Origin: Flavobacterium cheongpyeongense
GTDB taxonomy: Bacteria; Bacteroidota; Bacteroidia; Flavobacteriales; Flavobacteriaceae
Length of the DNA: 64,000 bases
NCBI RefSeq assembly: GCF_003202435.1
Contig: NZ_QJHK01000010.1
Coordinates: forward strand, 1 to 64,000
Direction: 5' to 3'
Shown one piece after another: positions 15,785-24,421 of the stretch. Position 1 is the first letter of the stretch. Every line of letters starts with the position of its first letter. The position numbers and the translations under genes are program-made. The notes under the pieces are model-generated. The model saw only the letters and a list, made by a program, of their open reading frames with translations, was not told the DNA's origin and ran no database searches.

Positions 15785-16552
15785 TTAAACAATAAAAACC
15801 TTATCAGCGGCAAATCTTTCATTTTCACCTCTCTGAATATACCCAAGCTGGTTTGTTACCACATTTGTATTTCCAATTTTAAAATCTTTAGTATTATAAT
15901 GGCTGTGTCCATAAATCCAGCACATTGGGTCGAACCTCTCAATAAGCTCTGAAAGCTCAACAGCAAAAGCTTCATTCAATAGGCTCTTTTTATACATTTT
16001 CGGATATTTTTTAAAAGTTGGAACATGATGAGTTGCAACGACAACTTTTTTAGAATGTACTATTTCCAAGGCGTTACTAATAAAATCTACATTCTCAAAA
16101 TACAGCTTATTGTAATTATCTGCCGAAAACCTGTCTCCATCGTATTTGACAACATGAAAATCACTAAGCCCTCTTTCAATATTCAATCGGGAACCCGGAC
16201 TAATGTGGGACCATAGAGTCGAGAAAACCAGTTTTAAATTATCATATTCTACAACATAATTATTTAGAAGGATTACATTATTTCTAATCTTTTCATAAAA
16301 AGTTCCTTTTTTCAGAAGAGCGTCAAAATAGTAATACTCATGATTTCCAGGAATCCAATATGTCATTTGGAAATTATCGGATAAGAAATCAAAAAAATCC
16401 TGATGTTTATCCATGAGCGAAAAAGGTACAATATCCCCAGCCAGAATTAAGATATCTCCGTTTGGAATTAAGGGATTATCTCTCATGAATTCTTTGTTTT
16501 TAATAAACTCCAGATGCAGATCTGAAGCATATTGAATTCTGTTTATCTCCAT
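15785..16552 (-). CDS. Calcineurin-like metallophosphoesterase
   Basis: A 255-aa protein with the complete metallophosphoesterase motif set: SDLHLE (Asp11, His13), LAGDIV (Asp40), PGNHEYYY (Asn70, His71), a THH near residue 177 and GHSHYN near 215. These residues hold a two-metal centre that hydrolyses phosphoesters. Substrate cannot be predicted; stand-alone enzymes like this act on phosphodiesters or nucleotides. The ATG at 16552 places the first motif at the usual distance from the N-terminus. It is followed downstream by the opposing AbiE locus and preceded by an IS remnant, so it sits alone in the island. Confidence 0.85.
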   Translation of the reverse strand: MEINRIQYASDLHLEFIKNKEFMRDNPLIPNGDILILAGDIVPFSLMDKHQDFFDFLSDNFQMTYWIPGNHEYYYFDALLKKGTFYEKIRNNVILLNNYVVEYDNLKLVFSTLWSHISPGSRLNIERGLSDFHVVKYDGDRFSADNYNKLYFENVDFISNALEIVHSKKVVVATHHVPTFKKYPKMYKKSLLNEAFAVELSELIERFDPMCWIYGHSHYNTKDFKIGNTNVVTNQLGYIQRGENERFAADKVFIV

Positions 16553-16563
16553 ATTATTATTTT

Positions 16564-16935
16564 TTAAAGAACCAAGATTCCCAAAAAGAAAGAAAGTTGC
16601 TCTTTATATTGTCGATTAATCATTCTTGTAATCAGATTGTTAAATATAGTTTGCTTGTGTATTGACCTGTTTAATCGATAGCTATACTCATCTAAACACC
16701 TTTGGATATTTTGCTCATGCATCCAAGAGTATGTACTTCTTAACCATGATTTAACCTGATGGATGATTGTATTGATTTGAAAAAAATCAGATGTATTACT
16801 CTTAATTTGTTCAATATCGTATTGCATTTTTAGTGGCTTATATCCAGTCCATTTATTTGTTTTTACTTTTGCCTGAGGTGATATAAGTCTTAAGACTTTG
16901 CTTAGCGGAGGATAGTTGTTTTGGTGGCAGTTTAG
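16564..16935 (-). pseudogene. IS1595-family transposase C-terminal remnant
   Basis: From about 16935 down to 16564 the - strand reads as the end of an ISXO2-like DDE transposase: a TNKWTGYKPL segment, then VKSWLRSTYSWMHEQN and QRCLDEYSYRLNR, the conserved C-terminal pattern of IS1595 elements (a His-loop-Trp-Leu stretch followed by LxEYxxRxNR). The first two thirds, including the zinc ribbon and the first Asp, are missing; the 3' end of the nitrilase gene abuts directly. An 87-aa product from the ATG at 16827 is possible but would be inactive. Confidence 0.7.
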
Positions 16936-16936
16936 G

Positions 16937-17668
16937 TCATAAATACTTTTTAATTATTTCTTGATTTTCAGTGTCAATTATGATTATACCTTCGTCTTTC
17001 CCATTTAATTGTCCCATTAAAACTCCTTGTCTGTTCCAAATTGAACTCTTACCTGCACAATCGTATTCGCCCGACTTTCCTGTCAAGTTGGACATCAATG
17101 AAATCATAGCATATTGTTTTGCAATTTCTGAAATTCTTTTTATGTCTTTGTCTACTCCTTTTACAGAATTCAAAACACTTGCAATATAAATATCTGCTCC
17201 ATTTTTATGTGCTGTCTCAGAATGTTCAAAAATTGAAGTTTCGTAGCAAATCGCAAACGCTATTTTTTTGTTCTTTTGTTCTATTGGTAGAATGTTTTGA
17301 CCGCTTACAAAATATTTTTCTTCTCCTGGGTGTAGATACTGCTTTGAATATATTTGTCTTTTTTTATTCGGCTGAAAGACTATCATACTTATACAAATTC
17401 CTTTTTCATTTTTTGTTGGCATACCAACGCCAATAATTATTTTACTTTTGTCACTTATAATTTGAAAATCATTTAGTATGCTATCCTCTATTTGTGATAT
17501 TAATAACTCCTCTGCTAATTCAGGTTCATAACCTGTCAAAGAAAGCTCTGGAAAAATAATAATGTCTGCTTTATTAGAAATTGCAATTTCTATAAGTTTC
17601 TTATGATTCTGAATGTTTTTTGCAATGTCACCTTTAAAAGGTTTTGTTTGGGCTGCACAAATTTTCAT
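16937..17668 (-). CDS. Carbon-nitrogen hydrolase (nitrilase superfamily)
   Basis: A 243-aa enzyme carrying the Glu-Lys-Cys triad of the nitrilase superfamily: Glu41 in FPELSLTGYE, Lys109 in YSKQYLHPGEEKYF and Cys141 in FAICYE. The family hydrolyses or condenses C-N bonds in amides and nitriles. The fold length matches the omega-amidase/predicted amidohydrolase subgroups, but the substrate cannot be inferred. It has no operon partner: downstream is a transposase fragment and upstream a hairpin-rich gap. The start at 17668 gives the normal MKICAAQ N-terminus. Confidence 0.85.
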   Translation of the reverse strand: MKICAAQTKPFKGDIAKNIQNHKKLIEIAISNKADIIIFPELSLTGYEPELAEELLISQIEDSILNDFQIISDKSKIIIGVGMPTKNEKGICISMIVFQPNKKRQIYSKQYLHPGEEKYFVSGQNILPIEQKNKKIAFAICYETSIFEHSETAHKNGADIYIASVLNSVKGVDKDIKRISEIAKQYAMISLMSNLTGKSGEYDCAGKSSIWNRQGVLMGQLNGKDEGIIIIDTENQEIIKKYL

Positions 17669-18085
17669 AATAATGTCATTTTAAATTAAGACTAACGGCA
17701 GTTTTTCTCAAAACCTCCGCCGCGCAAAAATCTTCAGACTTTGTGTCTTTTTTTTAATGTTCTTGAAAACCGTAAATCTAATAAAAGTCTCCTGACTTTT
17801 CCTTAAACATCTTATGAATTCAACACCTTTGTTAATACTTTAGTTTTTTTACAACTCTTTCAACGCATCCCTAACCAACGCCTTCCTGTTAAAAGTCAGG
17901 AGACTTTTGACACTTTTATGGATTGGAACATGATTTTAAATTACGCAAAGTCTGAAAAAGACTTTGCGTAGCGTTAGAATGGAATACTTCATGAGGAACA
18001 GTTCGGAGAGCGGGTGTTTCATTAGGAACACTTCGGGGAACTGGGTTAGTTGAGCAGCAGTTCCTAATTATGAGTTGTCAGTTTT
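17669..18085. other. Hairpin-rich intergenic region
   Basis: No gene. Two short hairpins, AAAAGTC-TCCT-GACTTTT (17783-17800) and AAAAGTC-AGGA-GACTTTT (17891-17908), are exact reverse complements of each other. A third, TACGCAAAGTCT with its complement (17942-17970), follows and may terminate the cupin transcript. Confidence 0.65.
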
Positions 18086-18496
18086 TTATTGTTGATTGTC
18101 TCCAAACCATTTTACAATTGATGGCATATTTCTCTCAAATCCACCAGGAATAAAAAAGTTAAGAAGTCCACATTTCTTATTTGTCCTGTTAGCAAAGTCG
18201 TGAACGGTTTTAGCAGGTATTCTTAAAAAAGTTCCCTTTTTTACATCAATCCATTTGTCACCAACAAGAACTGATGCGGTACCTTCAATACCATAAAATA
18301 CTTCGTCATTGTCTTCGTGTTGGTGTGGTCCTGGACCATTTGAGTTTGGTTCAAGCCACCATTCAGAAATACTGTATTTGTTTTTGGTTTCATTTTCGTC
18401 TGCTTTAAAAACAGCTGTCATTGTACCGCATTTGTAAACTCTTCCTTCACCTGTTTTAAGAAAGAGGGTGTCGTTTTCGTTTTGTTTATGCACCAT
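18086..18496 (-). CDS. Cupin-domain protein
   Basis: A 136-aa single-domain cupin. Motif 1 is GPHQHEDNDEVFYG (His58, His60, Glu65) and motif 2 supplies His99 in PAKTVHDFAN, giving a complete 3-His/1-Glu metal site. The RIPAKTVHDF stretch is typical of small cupin_2 proteins. Such proteins range from isomerases and dioxygenases to metabolite sensors; nothing in the context narrows it. It stands alone between a hairpin-rich gap and a group of immunity-like genes. Confidence 0.8.
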   Translation of the reverse strand: MVHKQNENDTLFLKTGEGRVYKCGTMTAVFKADENETKNKYSISEWWLEPNSNGPGPHQHEDNDEVFYGIEGTASVLVGDKWIDVKKGTFLRIPAKTVHDFANRTNKKCGLLNFFIPGGFERNMPSIVKWFGDNQQ

Positions 18497-18747
18497 ATTT
18501 CACTACTATTTTTGTTTCCTAATGAGAATGCTTATATCCAAATATACGTAAGTCCTATTTCAAACAGTGCTTGTTGATCAATTAAATTAATAAAGAATGC
18601 GAGGTAATTTTGCTTTTATCATAGCAAGTGATTAATAATTATGTAAAAATAGTTGAATACGAAGGAATTAAACAAAGATAAACTTATAAAAGGGTTGCTA
18701 AACAATATAATAGCTATTACAGACAGAGGATTTAGAGGATGATACAA

Positions 18748-18915
18748 ATGATTGTTAAACAGATAATTATTTCTAAAAAGAACAAAGATAAAACAAAATA
18801 TTGGCAAGAAGTAGCACGAAAAGATTTAGAGCTAGAGCTGAAAATAGAACCAACAATATCACATTTTAAAAATAAGAATATAATTTTGTTAGATATAAAA
18901 AAGGGATATAATTAA
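18748..18915 (+). CDS. Possible 55-aa small protein
   Basis: A 55-codon frame starting at an ATG at 18748, rich in Lys and Ile, ending LLDIKKGYN. The amino-acid composition is plausible (a Trp, charged helices) but I recognise no family, and the sequence before it has several stops in what look like remains of a longer gene. Its last bases overlap the stop of the convergent ankyrin gene. It may be the tail of a decayed gene. Confidence 0.3.
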   Translation: MIVKQIIISKKNKDKTKYWQEVARKDLELELKIEPTISHFKNKNIILLDIKKGYN

Positions 18916-19862
18916 TAAATGTGGTTGGGTGCTATGATTTTAAAATCTTTTGTAACTCGCAATTCAGTTAGAAAAATGTTTTGGTTTACTACTAAGCCTT
19001 CAAATAGTAAGTTTTTAGCAGTTCTATTATCATCTTTTTTCTTTATCAAAAACGACAAGTCTAATTCTTTACTATAGTCTGTGAAAAAAGTATTTTTTTC
19101 TTTTTCAATAACATATGAAAAATCACCAGGATTGAATTTCAGGTTATTAATTTTTTCAATATTATGGTATTTAGGATTGTTTGTTTGGTATTCTTTAAGC
19201 GTAATAAGAAATTTTTCTTCCGAGTTTGCCTTTAACATACTTGAATCTATGGCTAAAACATAAAAATTTTCGTGATTATGCTTTTTTCCAAAACCAATTA
19301 AAGCATTAATCCATGTGTTGATTTGTGCAATTATTTCTTCTTTTTCTACAAAATCAAAAGGAGATTTTGGTTTGCCAAGCAAAAAAGATTCCATCATTAG
19401 CTGAAAAGAAGGATCGTAATATCTTTCTTTAGCTAAATCTAATGCACTTCCATATTCTCCTTCCAAGTTTGGATTTGCACCATAAAGTAATAAAAGATGA
19501 ACCATCTTTGGGTTACCATTTCCTGTTGCTAGCTGAAGAGCAGAACGATTTTGATGTATTAAGTCTACTGGAACTTCATTTTTTAATAGTATTTCCATTT
19601 CTTTAATGTATTTATCCTCAGAAGAGTATGAATACAAAGTACAGGCTTGGTCTTCTATGCTTGAATTTTCTATAATTAATTTAGTAATTTCTTTAGATAC
19701 ATTATATTTCATTTGGGCTAAAATTACTAGTTGAATTGCTGAAATACCATATCCTTGAGGTGATTTAAAAGTCATTTTGTTAAAATTTCCTCCTTGATTG
19801 AGATAGGAATTCAAAAAAAATAAATCTCCCGATAATATGGCTCTACTAATTGTTTCTTCCAT
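18912..19862 (-). CDS. Ankyrin-repeat protein, immunity-like
   Basis: A 316-aa cytoplasmic-type protein (no signal peptide). Residues 1-155 contain degenerate ankyrin repeats; the clearest is HQNRSALQLATGNGNPKMVH followed by LLLYGANPNLEGEYGSALDLA. The C-terminal half (about 170-316) is a separate alpha/beta domain with NFYVLAIDSS, which may be a DUF4303-type fold; that call is weak. Ankyrin proteins of this size commonly serve as immunity factors beside contact-dependent toxins, and the next two genes upstream also look immunity-like, but no toxin gene is in the window. Confidence 0.65.
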   Translation of the reverse strand: MEETISRAILSGDLFFLNSYLNQGGNFNKMTFKSPQGYGISAIQLVILAQMKYNVSKEITKLIIENSSIEDQACTLYSYSSEDKYIKEMEILLKNEVPVDLIHQNRSALQLATGNGNPKMVHLLLLYGANPNLEGEYGSALDLAKERYYDPSFQLMMESFLLGKPKSPFDFVEKEEIIAQINTWINALIGFGKKHNHENFYVLAIDSSMLKANSEEKFLITLKEYQTNNPKYHNIEKINNLKFNPGDFSYVIEKEKNTFFTDYSKELDLSFLIKKKDDNRTAKNLLFEGLVVNQNIFLTELRVTKDFKIIAPNHIY

Positions 19863-19975
19863 AATTATTTTATTATCAATATTTTTTAATAAATCATAAT
19901 TGTTTAAATAACCCTTTATCTATTCTTTCATATTGTTTGTATAGTTCAGTATTCGTAGAGGTTTTCATAGGAAGA

Positions 19976-20197
19976 TTACTTTTTAATTTCATTAAATGGA
20001 AATGGAGAGTTATCTGGTGATGGAAAATAGTAAGAATATTAAATTGTATAAAAAACTTCAGGAAACTCATCGTCAAAAGTGCTAAAACCGAAATGGCAAT
20101 GTGATTTTCTTGGTAATTTGTTAAAACCCTCAGTTTGTACTATTTCTGGTGTAATTTCAACGATCACCAATTCAAATAATCGAATCAAAAAGGCATA
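19976..20197 (-). pseudogene. Decayed coding remnant downstream of the Imm11-like gene
   Basis: The - strand from 20197 to 19976 reads as protein-like sequence (VEITPEIVQTEGFNKLPRKS, HCHFGFSTFDDEFPEVFYTI, then YYFPSPDNSPFPFNEIKK) broken by one in-frame TAA. It is in the same frame as the gene ending at 20198, directly after its stop codon. Either an older longer gene has been cut by stops or a neighbouring gene lost its start. I recognise no family. Confidence 0.45.
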
Positions 20198-20806
20198 TTA
20201 TAAAAACGCAATTTCTTCTAGTTTGTAAAACTCGATATGATCGTTAAAACCGCCATGAATAAATCCCTTTTCAAGTAAATGATTCTTCACACGTTCATGC
20301 ACCAAAATACTGATTAAGCTTTCGGCTAGTCTAAACATAAGTAAACCCTTCATATCATTTTCTTTCAGTATCAAGTCATCAAAAGGGACATCCATCAAGG
20401 GAGTACTATCGCCTAGTTCAAACTTGGATTTTTTCATATCTGCAGCTGAAACAACACCAATAATGTTGACCGCTTTATAGTTATTGTACACCTTTCCGTC
20501 ATCTGGATCAGTAATGGAGACAGGATACTTATGCAAGTTATCTACACCGACTGCTTCTAAAGCAGCGATAAGGTCGTCACGAAAAAAATGGCATCCGCAT
20601 TGACTCATATAGGGTGCTAGAAAGTCAGACATTGAGGTATTTGCGGGATGATTATGAAGGAGTTTTATATCCATGAACGGCACAGGGGCAGTAAAGACTT
20701 CACCCCTAAACCACTTATTAGGAGTTTTTTTATAGCCCTTCGATATGTAGTCGTCAATATCAAGCCAACGTTTAGGCTTACCTGCTTGTTGCATACTATA
20801 AAACAT
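20198..20806 (-). CDS. Imm11/DUF1629-like immunity protein
   Basis: A 202-aa protein from the ATG at 20806 (a TTG four codons upstream is the only longer option). The C-terminal segment LLMFRLAESLISILVHERVKNHLLEKGF matches in style the end of Imm11/DUF1629 proteins, in which a Phe-Arg-Leu stretch precedes a V-x-E-R-V-K helix. These proteins neutralise polymorphic toxins in the same cell. It lies between an ankyrin protein and an LRR protein, both typical of immunity regions. Specific toxin partner not visible. Confidence 0.6.
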   Translation of the reverse strand: MFYSMQQAGKPKRWLDIDDYISKGYKKTPNKWFRGEVFTAPVPFMDIKLLHNHPANTSMSDFLAPYMSQCGCHFFRDDLIAALEAVGVDNLHKYPVSITDPDDGKVYNNYKAVNIIGVVSAADMKKSKFELGDSTPLMDVPFDDLILKENDMKGLLMFRLAESLISILVHERVKNHLLEKGFIHGGFNDHIEFYKLEEIAFL

Positions 20807-20915
20807 ATTGCTTCTCAAAATTTATATTAATATTATACGAATCTTATTCTTTATCAAGTTATCTATCTTGTTTTTATAATTCTTTGATTTTAAAAGTAAA
20901 TAGCCTTAGAATTTT

Positions 20916-20944
20916 AAGAATCATTATTTATAGTGATTTTAATT
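20916..20944. repeat. 29-bp near-palindrome flanking the LRR gene, downstream copy
   Basis: AAGAATCATTATTTATAGTG followed by ATTTTAATT. Twin of 23866-23894, differing at about four positions. Both copies are imperfect palindromes of the form AATCAnTATTTATAnTGATT. Confidence 0.75.
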
Positions 20945-21007
20945 GAGCCATTCAATTTAATAATGCTACCAAATTTGAAGATAAATGGCTTAACATGAAT
21001 TTGTTTT

Positions 21008-23815
21008 TTATTCCTCGTCAATAGCTTTTAAAAAATCCCCATCGTTCCAGTATTTTTCAAAATCAGTATCATCTAAAAATTGTTGTTTGTTTTTTCCTAA
21101 TCTAGTGGATTCCTTGATATAATGTAACATTTCTTCTTTTCTTCCAAAATGTGCAAAACCACAGGAAAGATTGAAAGCTAATAAAACCTGACTAATCTCT
21201 TCTAGTTTTTGTACCTTTTTTAAAACAGCATCAAAAAAAATAGTGTCATTTAATTTAATTGCAGCAATAACATTTAGATACAAAACATTTTCACTAGAAT
21301 AATTTTTTATTCTGGGAGATAAATAATTAAAAATAATTCTACATTGCTCATTTTCAGCATCTTTTACTAAGTAGTAAACATCATAATATAAATTACTGTA
21401 TGAAAATTTAGCTTCGGTTTTACTAAAAATTTCTTTTACTTTTTCTAGTATATAAATATGCTTATCAAAAGGACTAGTAGGAATGGAATTGAAAAAAACA
21501 GATAATAATCTTTGTACTTCATTGTCATAAATGGTATCTATAGAAATGTTACATTTTGAAACTATAAAATTTCTATAGATTTCCAAATCATCAAACGATA
21601 CCTCTTTATTAGGAACTAAATCTGTAATAATCATTCGTGCCAAATTGTAAGCTTCATTTTCGTCAAATGAATTATCAGTTAATGATTGACTTAGTATTGA
21701 AATAATTTTTTCAGGATTTTTTTTGTGATATTTAGATTGAAGCAATTCAGCTAAATAGGAATTTTCTTTTTTCTTAATAAGAAAAACTATTAATTGGTTA
21801 ACGGCTTCTTTATTAATATTATTTTTTTTGCAGGCTTTTACAATTTCATAAAGATATTCATCCTCTAATTTTTGAGTAATTTTACTGCCTAATATTTTAA
21901 TTATTTCGGGAAGATTATCTTCGGTTAAGTTTTTTAAGGATAGTATTAGGTCTTCTTGTTCTTTGTTCTCTTCTTTTTTTTCGGCAATTATTTTTTCTAA
22001 TTCAGGTGACACTATATTTCTTATTTGCTGCAATAAGTGATTAAAATATTCTTTTCCGTAATAGGTTTTTGCTTTTTCTTCATATTTAAAAAATACTTCT
22101 AGTACTTTCGTCTGCAGATTTAAATCGGTTGTGTTTTGAAAAGCCGGAATAAAAAGATCTTCCATTTGGTCTCCACCTTCGCTGTTTAGCATGTCTGTGG
22201 ATGCTTTTTTCAAAAGTTGGTACAACGCCTCAGATGTAAATTGAGGAAATAAATCATCTATTAATTGATCGTGAACTGTTGAACTCCATGAGCGGTGTCC
22301 AGCATCATAAAATTTGGATGCATCATAAAATTGTTTCACAATCTTTTCTTGTGTTGCAACATTTTTCCTTTTAATAATTTCTTCTAAAACAATCAAAGAA
22401 GCATTGTAATTATCGTAGATTACTGATTTAAAAGTCATTTCAAAAATGGAAATTAGTGTTTTCTCGGAAAGACTTTTTATGTGTTTCAGAATGGCATTTT
22501 CTAAAATTGGAATTTCGGTAATTTCATCTTCATCAATTTCTAGGTTAAAATAGTCTGCTAGAGGGTTTTGTTTCGTTCTATAATTTACGTTTACTAGTTT
22601 GGCTAGATAAGAAATAGCTTCTTCGAAATTTGGAAGTGTATCTGTTTCTAATTGTCCCAGAATAGTTTTTATCGGTGGTAATTCTCTAATTTCACCCCTT
22701 TTTTCCCAGTTTTCTAAAATTTCGTGTTCTGCTTCTAGTGCTTTGAGGGTTGGATGGTTGTAAACAGCACTAAAATCATTGATATGTTTACAACTTTCGA
22801 TGTCTAAAGCTTCTAACGACTTTAAAGTGGAGATGATTTCAATTGATTTGATGGGACTAAAAAGGAGTTCTAATTTTTTTATGGGTAAACCTTTCAGTGC
22901 TTCCAAGTCCACTAAGTCGTAACTCATTGACAGGTCCAAATCTTCTAACTGGGTAAAGCTGGAAAACCCAGCACAGTTTGTTAAAACAGAATATCGTAAG
23001 TTAAGTTTTTTTAATTTTTTAAGTGGTGTAATAGGGCTAATGTCAAAAACCTTGCAAGAGCCCAAGTTTAATTCTTCTAAATTTTCAAGCGCTCCAATAA
23101 CACTAGGTATAGGTTTTAAATATTGGGAATCACGTGTTTCTCCTTGGTTGAGAGCGCCGTTTAAATCCAGTTTTTTAAGTTTTGTTAAATTGCTGAGGCT
23201 GTTGGGTAATTTTAATGAGGAACCCCTAATTTTTAAATTCTCCAAGTTTTCTAGTCGGGTAATAACCTCCGGAAAAGACTTCAGAGGAAGTCCTATTAAT
23301 TCTAACTCTTGAAGCTGTTTTAGATTTACAATAGAATCAGGTAGAATACTCAACCCACATTCGATTAAACGCAAGGATTCCAATGCATGAAGATTCCCGA
23401 TATCGATAGGTAATAGTTGTTTTTCCAAGAAGTTACCCCAAACTGTGATTTTTTTCAAATTGGGGAACAAGGTAATTAGTTGTTTTGTATCTGTTTCTAC
23501 ATTTTTCACCGCAACATATAACTCTTCAAGCTGAGGCATTGGTTTTAATTTGGATAAGTCACAATATTTCCAAAGCGTTAAATCTCTAATATGAATGAGT
23601 TGTTCTAAATGAGATGGAGTTTCAAACAAATCTTCTTTAGATTTTCCATGAAAACTTAGTTTAGTAATGTTTGGATAATCATTTATGGCTAATGGGATTT
23701 CAATTTTGTTGCTATAATTATCGAAATGTAGTTCTTCTATTTCGGATAGATTCGGGATTTCAGAAAAATTAAAAGTTTCTTTTGCTAAATCAAAGCTTAT
23801 TTTATTTGCTCCCAT
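21008..23815 (-). CDS. Large cytoplasmic leucine-rich-repeat protein
   Basis: A 935-aa protein without signal peptide. Residues about 20-380 carry some 14 leucine-rich repeats of the bacterial/plant-like type (for example LQELELIGLPLKSFPEVITRL and LEELNLGSCKVFDISP pattern). Residues about 400-900 are an all-helical, charged region resembling HEAT/TPR-like solenoid repeats, ending in the acidic tail KAIDEE. Such LRR plus solenoid proteins are repeatedly found in Bacteroidetes accessory regions beside immunity genes, but no biochemical role is established to my knowledge. The gene is bracketed by near-identical 29-bp palindromic repeats. It is the largest single gene on this part of the island and uses a single good ATG at 23815. 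Confidence 0.65.
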   Translation of the reverse strand: MGANKISFDLAKETFNFSEIPNLSEIEELHFDNYSNKIEIPLAINDYPNITKLSFHGKSKEDLFETPSHLEQLIHIRDLTLWKYCDLSKLKPMPQLEELYVAVKNVETDTKQLITLFPNLKKITVWGNFLEKQLLPIDIGNLHALESLRLIECGLSILPDSIVNLKQLQELELIGLPLKSFPEVITRLENLENLKIRGSSLKLPNSLSNLTKLKKLDLNGALNQGETRDSQYLKPIPSVIGALENLEELNLGSCKVFDISPITPLKKLKKLNLRYSVLTNCAGFSSFTQLEDLDLSMSYDLVDLEALKGLPIKKLELLFSPIKSIEIISTLKSLEALDIESCKHINDFSAVYNHPTLKALEAEHEILENWEKRGEIRELPPIKTILGQLETDTLPNFEEAISYLAKLVNVNYRTKQNPLADYFNLEIDEDEITEIPILENAILKHIKSLSEKTLISIFEMTFKSVIYDNYNASLIVLEEIIKRKNVATQEKIVKQFYDASKFYDAGHRSWSSTVHDQLIDDLFPQFTSEALYQLLKKASTDMLNSEGGDQMEDLFIPAFQNTTDLNLQTKVLEVFFKYEEKAKTYYGKEYFNHLLQQIRNIVSPELEKIIAEKKEENKEQEDLILSLKNLTEDNLPEIIKILGSKITQKLEDEYLYEIVKACKKNNINKEAVNQLIVFLIKKKENSYLAELLQSKYHKKNPEKIISILSQSLTDNSFDENEAYNLARMIITDLVPNKEVSFDDLEIYRNFIVSKCNISIDTIYDNEVQRLLSVFFNSIPTSPFDKHIYILEKVKEIFSKTEAKFSYSNLYYDVYYLVKDAENEQCRIIFNYLSPRIKNYSSENVLYLNVIAAIKLNDTIFFDAVLKKVQKLEEISQVLLAFNLSCGFAHFGRKEEMLHYIKESTRLGKNKQQFLDDTDFEKYWNDGDFLKAIDEE

Positions 23816-23865
23816 GCTTGCTTTTTTAATTATTTGATTTCAAATGTAACAGAGCTAGAGCGTAT

Positions 23866-23894
23866 AAAAATCACTATTTATAATGATTTTAATG
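23866..23894. repeat. 29-bp near-palindrome flanking the LRR gene, upstream copy
   Basis: AAAAATCACTATTTATAATG followed by ATTTTAATG, same orientation as 20916-20944. It sits 51 bp before the LRR start and could be an operator or a promoter-carrying repeat. Confidence 0.75.
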
Positions 23895-23959
23895 GAAATT
23901 AATTAGGAACTTTTAAAGTAAATTCTTGTTCAATCTAAAGTGCTAGTAGACCGAATTCA

Positions 23960-24292
23960 TCAAAGAAATGATTGAAAACGTTTGGAGATACATGGGGGCA
24001 CTTCGATTGATACACTTTTTAGGATGTCACCTAGGTATTGAATGTTCAGCTCTCTTGTGAATTCAGCCTAGAAATGATCCTTTAAAGAAAATACTTGTGA
24101 TTTGGCATAGGCCATATTCGGGAAATATTCGGGATAATAATATAAGCAAATTTTGAGCTCCTTAAAATCAGCTCGAACCCCAGCGATCACAGAAAAATAA
24201 ACACCCGATCCGTATGTTGTTCTATAGGTAAATTTGATCTTTGTGGTTTCAAAGGTTGAATTTGAAGCCAGTTTAGAATTTCCTATTCTAGT
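23960..24292 (-). pseudogene. Decayed coding remnant, family not recognised
   Basis: A protein-like - strand frame from about 24292 to 23960 with one internal TAG (24068-24070). Readable parts: TRIGNSKLASNSTFET, YRTTYGSGVYFSVIAGVRAD, YYYPEYFPNMAYAKSQ, then LGDILKSVSIEVPP after the stop. The start is missing (a stop lies just upstream). Composition argues for a former gene; I cannot name it. It fills most of the 600-bp gap between the LRR gene and the biosynthetic operon. Confidence 0.5.
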
Positions 24293-24349
24293 TTATTTTT
24301 CATAAATCTAGTATTTATAATTTTCGATTTACAAAGCTAAATAATAGAG

Positions 24350-24386
24350 AAAAGCAGCATTCTTCAAAAATACTGCTTTTTTATTT
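24350..24386. terminator. Terminator downstream of the MNIO operon
   Basis: AAAAGCAG (24350-24357) pairs with CTGCTTTT (24373-24380), with T-rich flank on the + side and moderately T-rich on the - side. It lies just past the end of the seven-gene - strand operon. Confidence 0.5.
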
Positions 24387-24421
24387 TCTGTCCATTTTAG
24401 GATTTAGGTCATAAAATCTCG

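Noticed and set aside
23040..23312. 90-codon + strand frame inside the LRR gene
   Set aside because: Antisense shadow of the repetitive LRR coding sequence.
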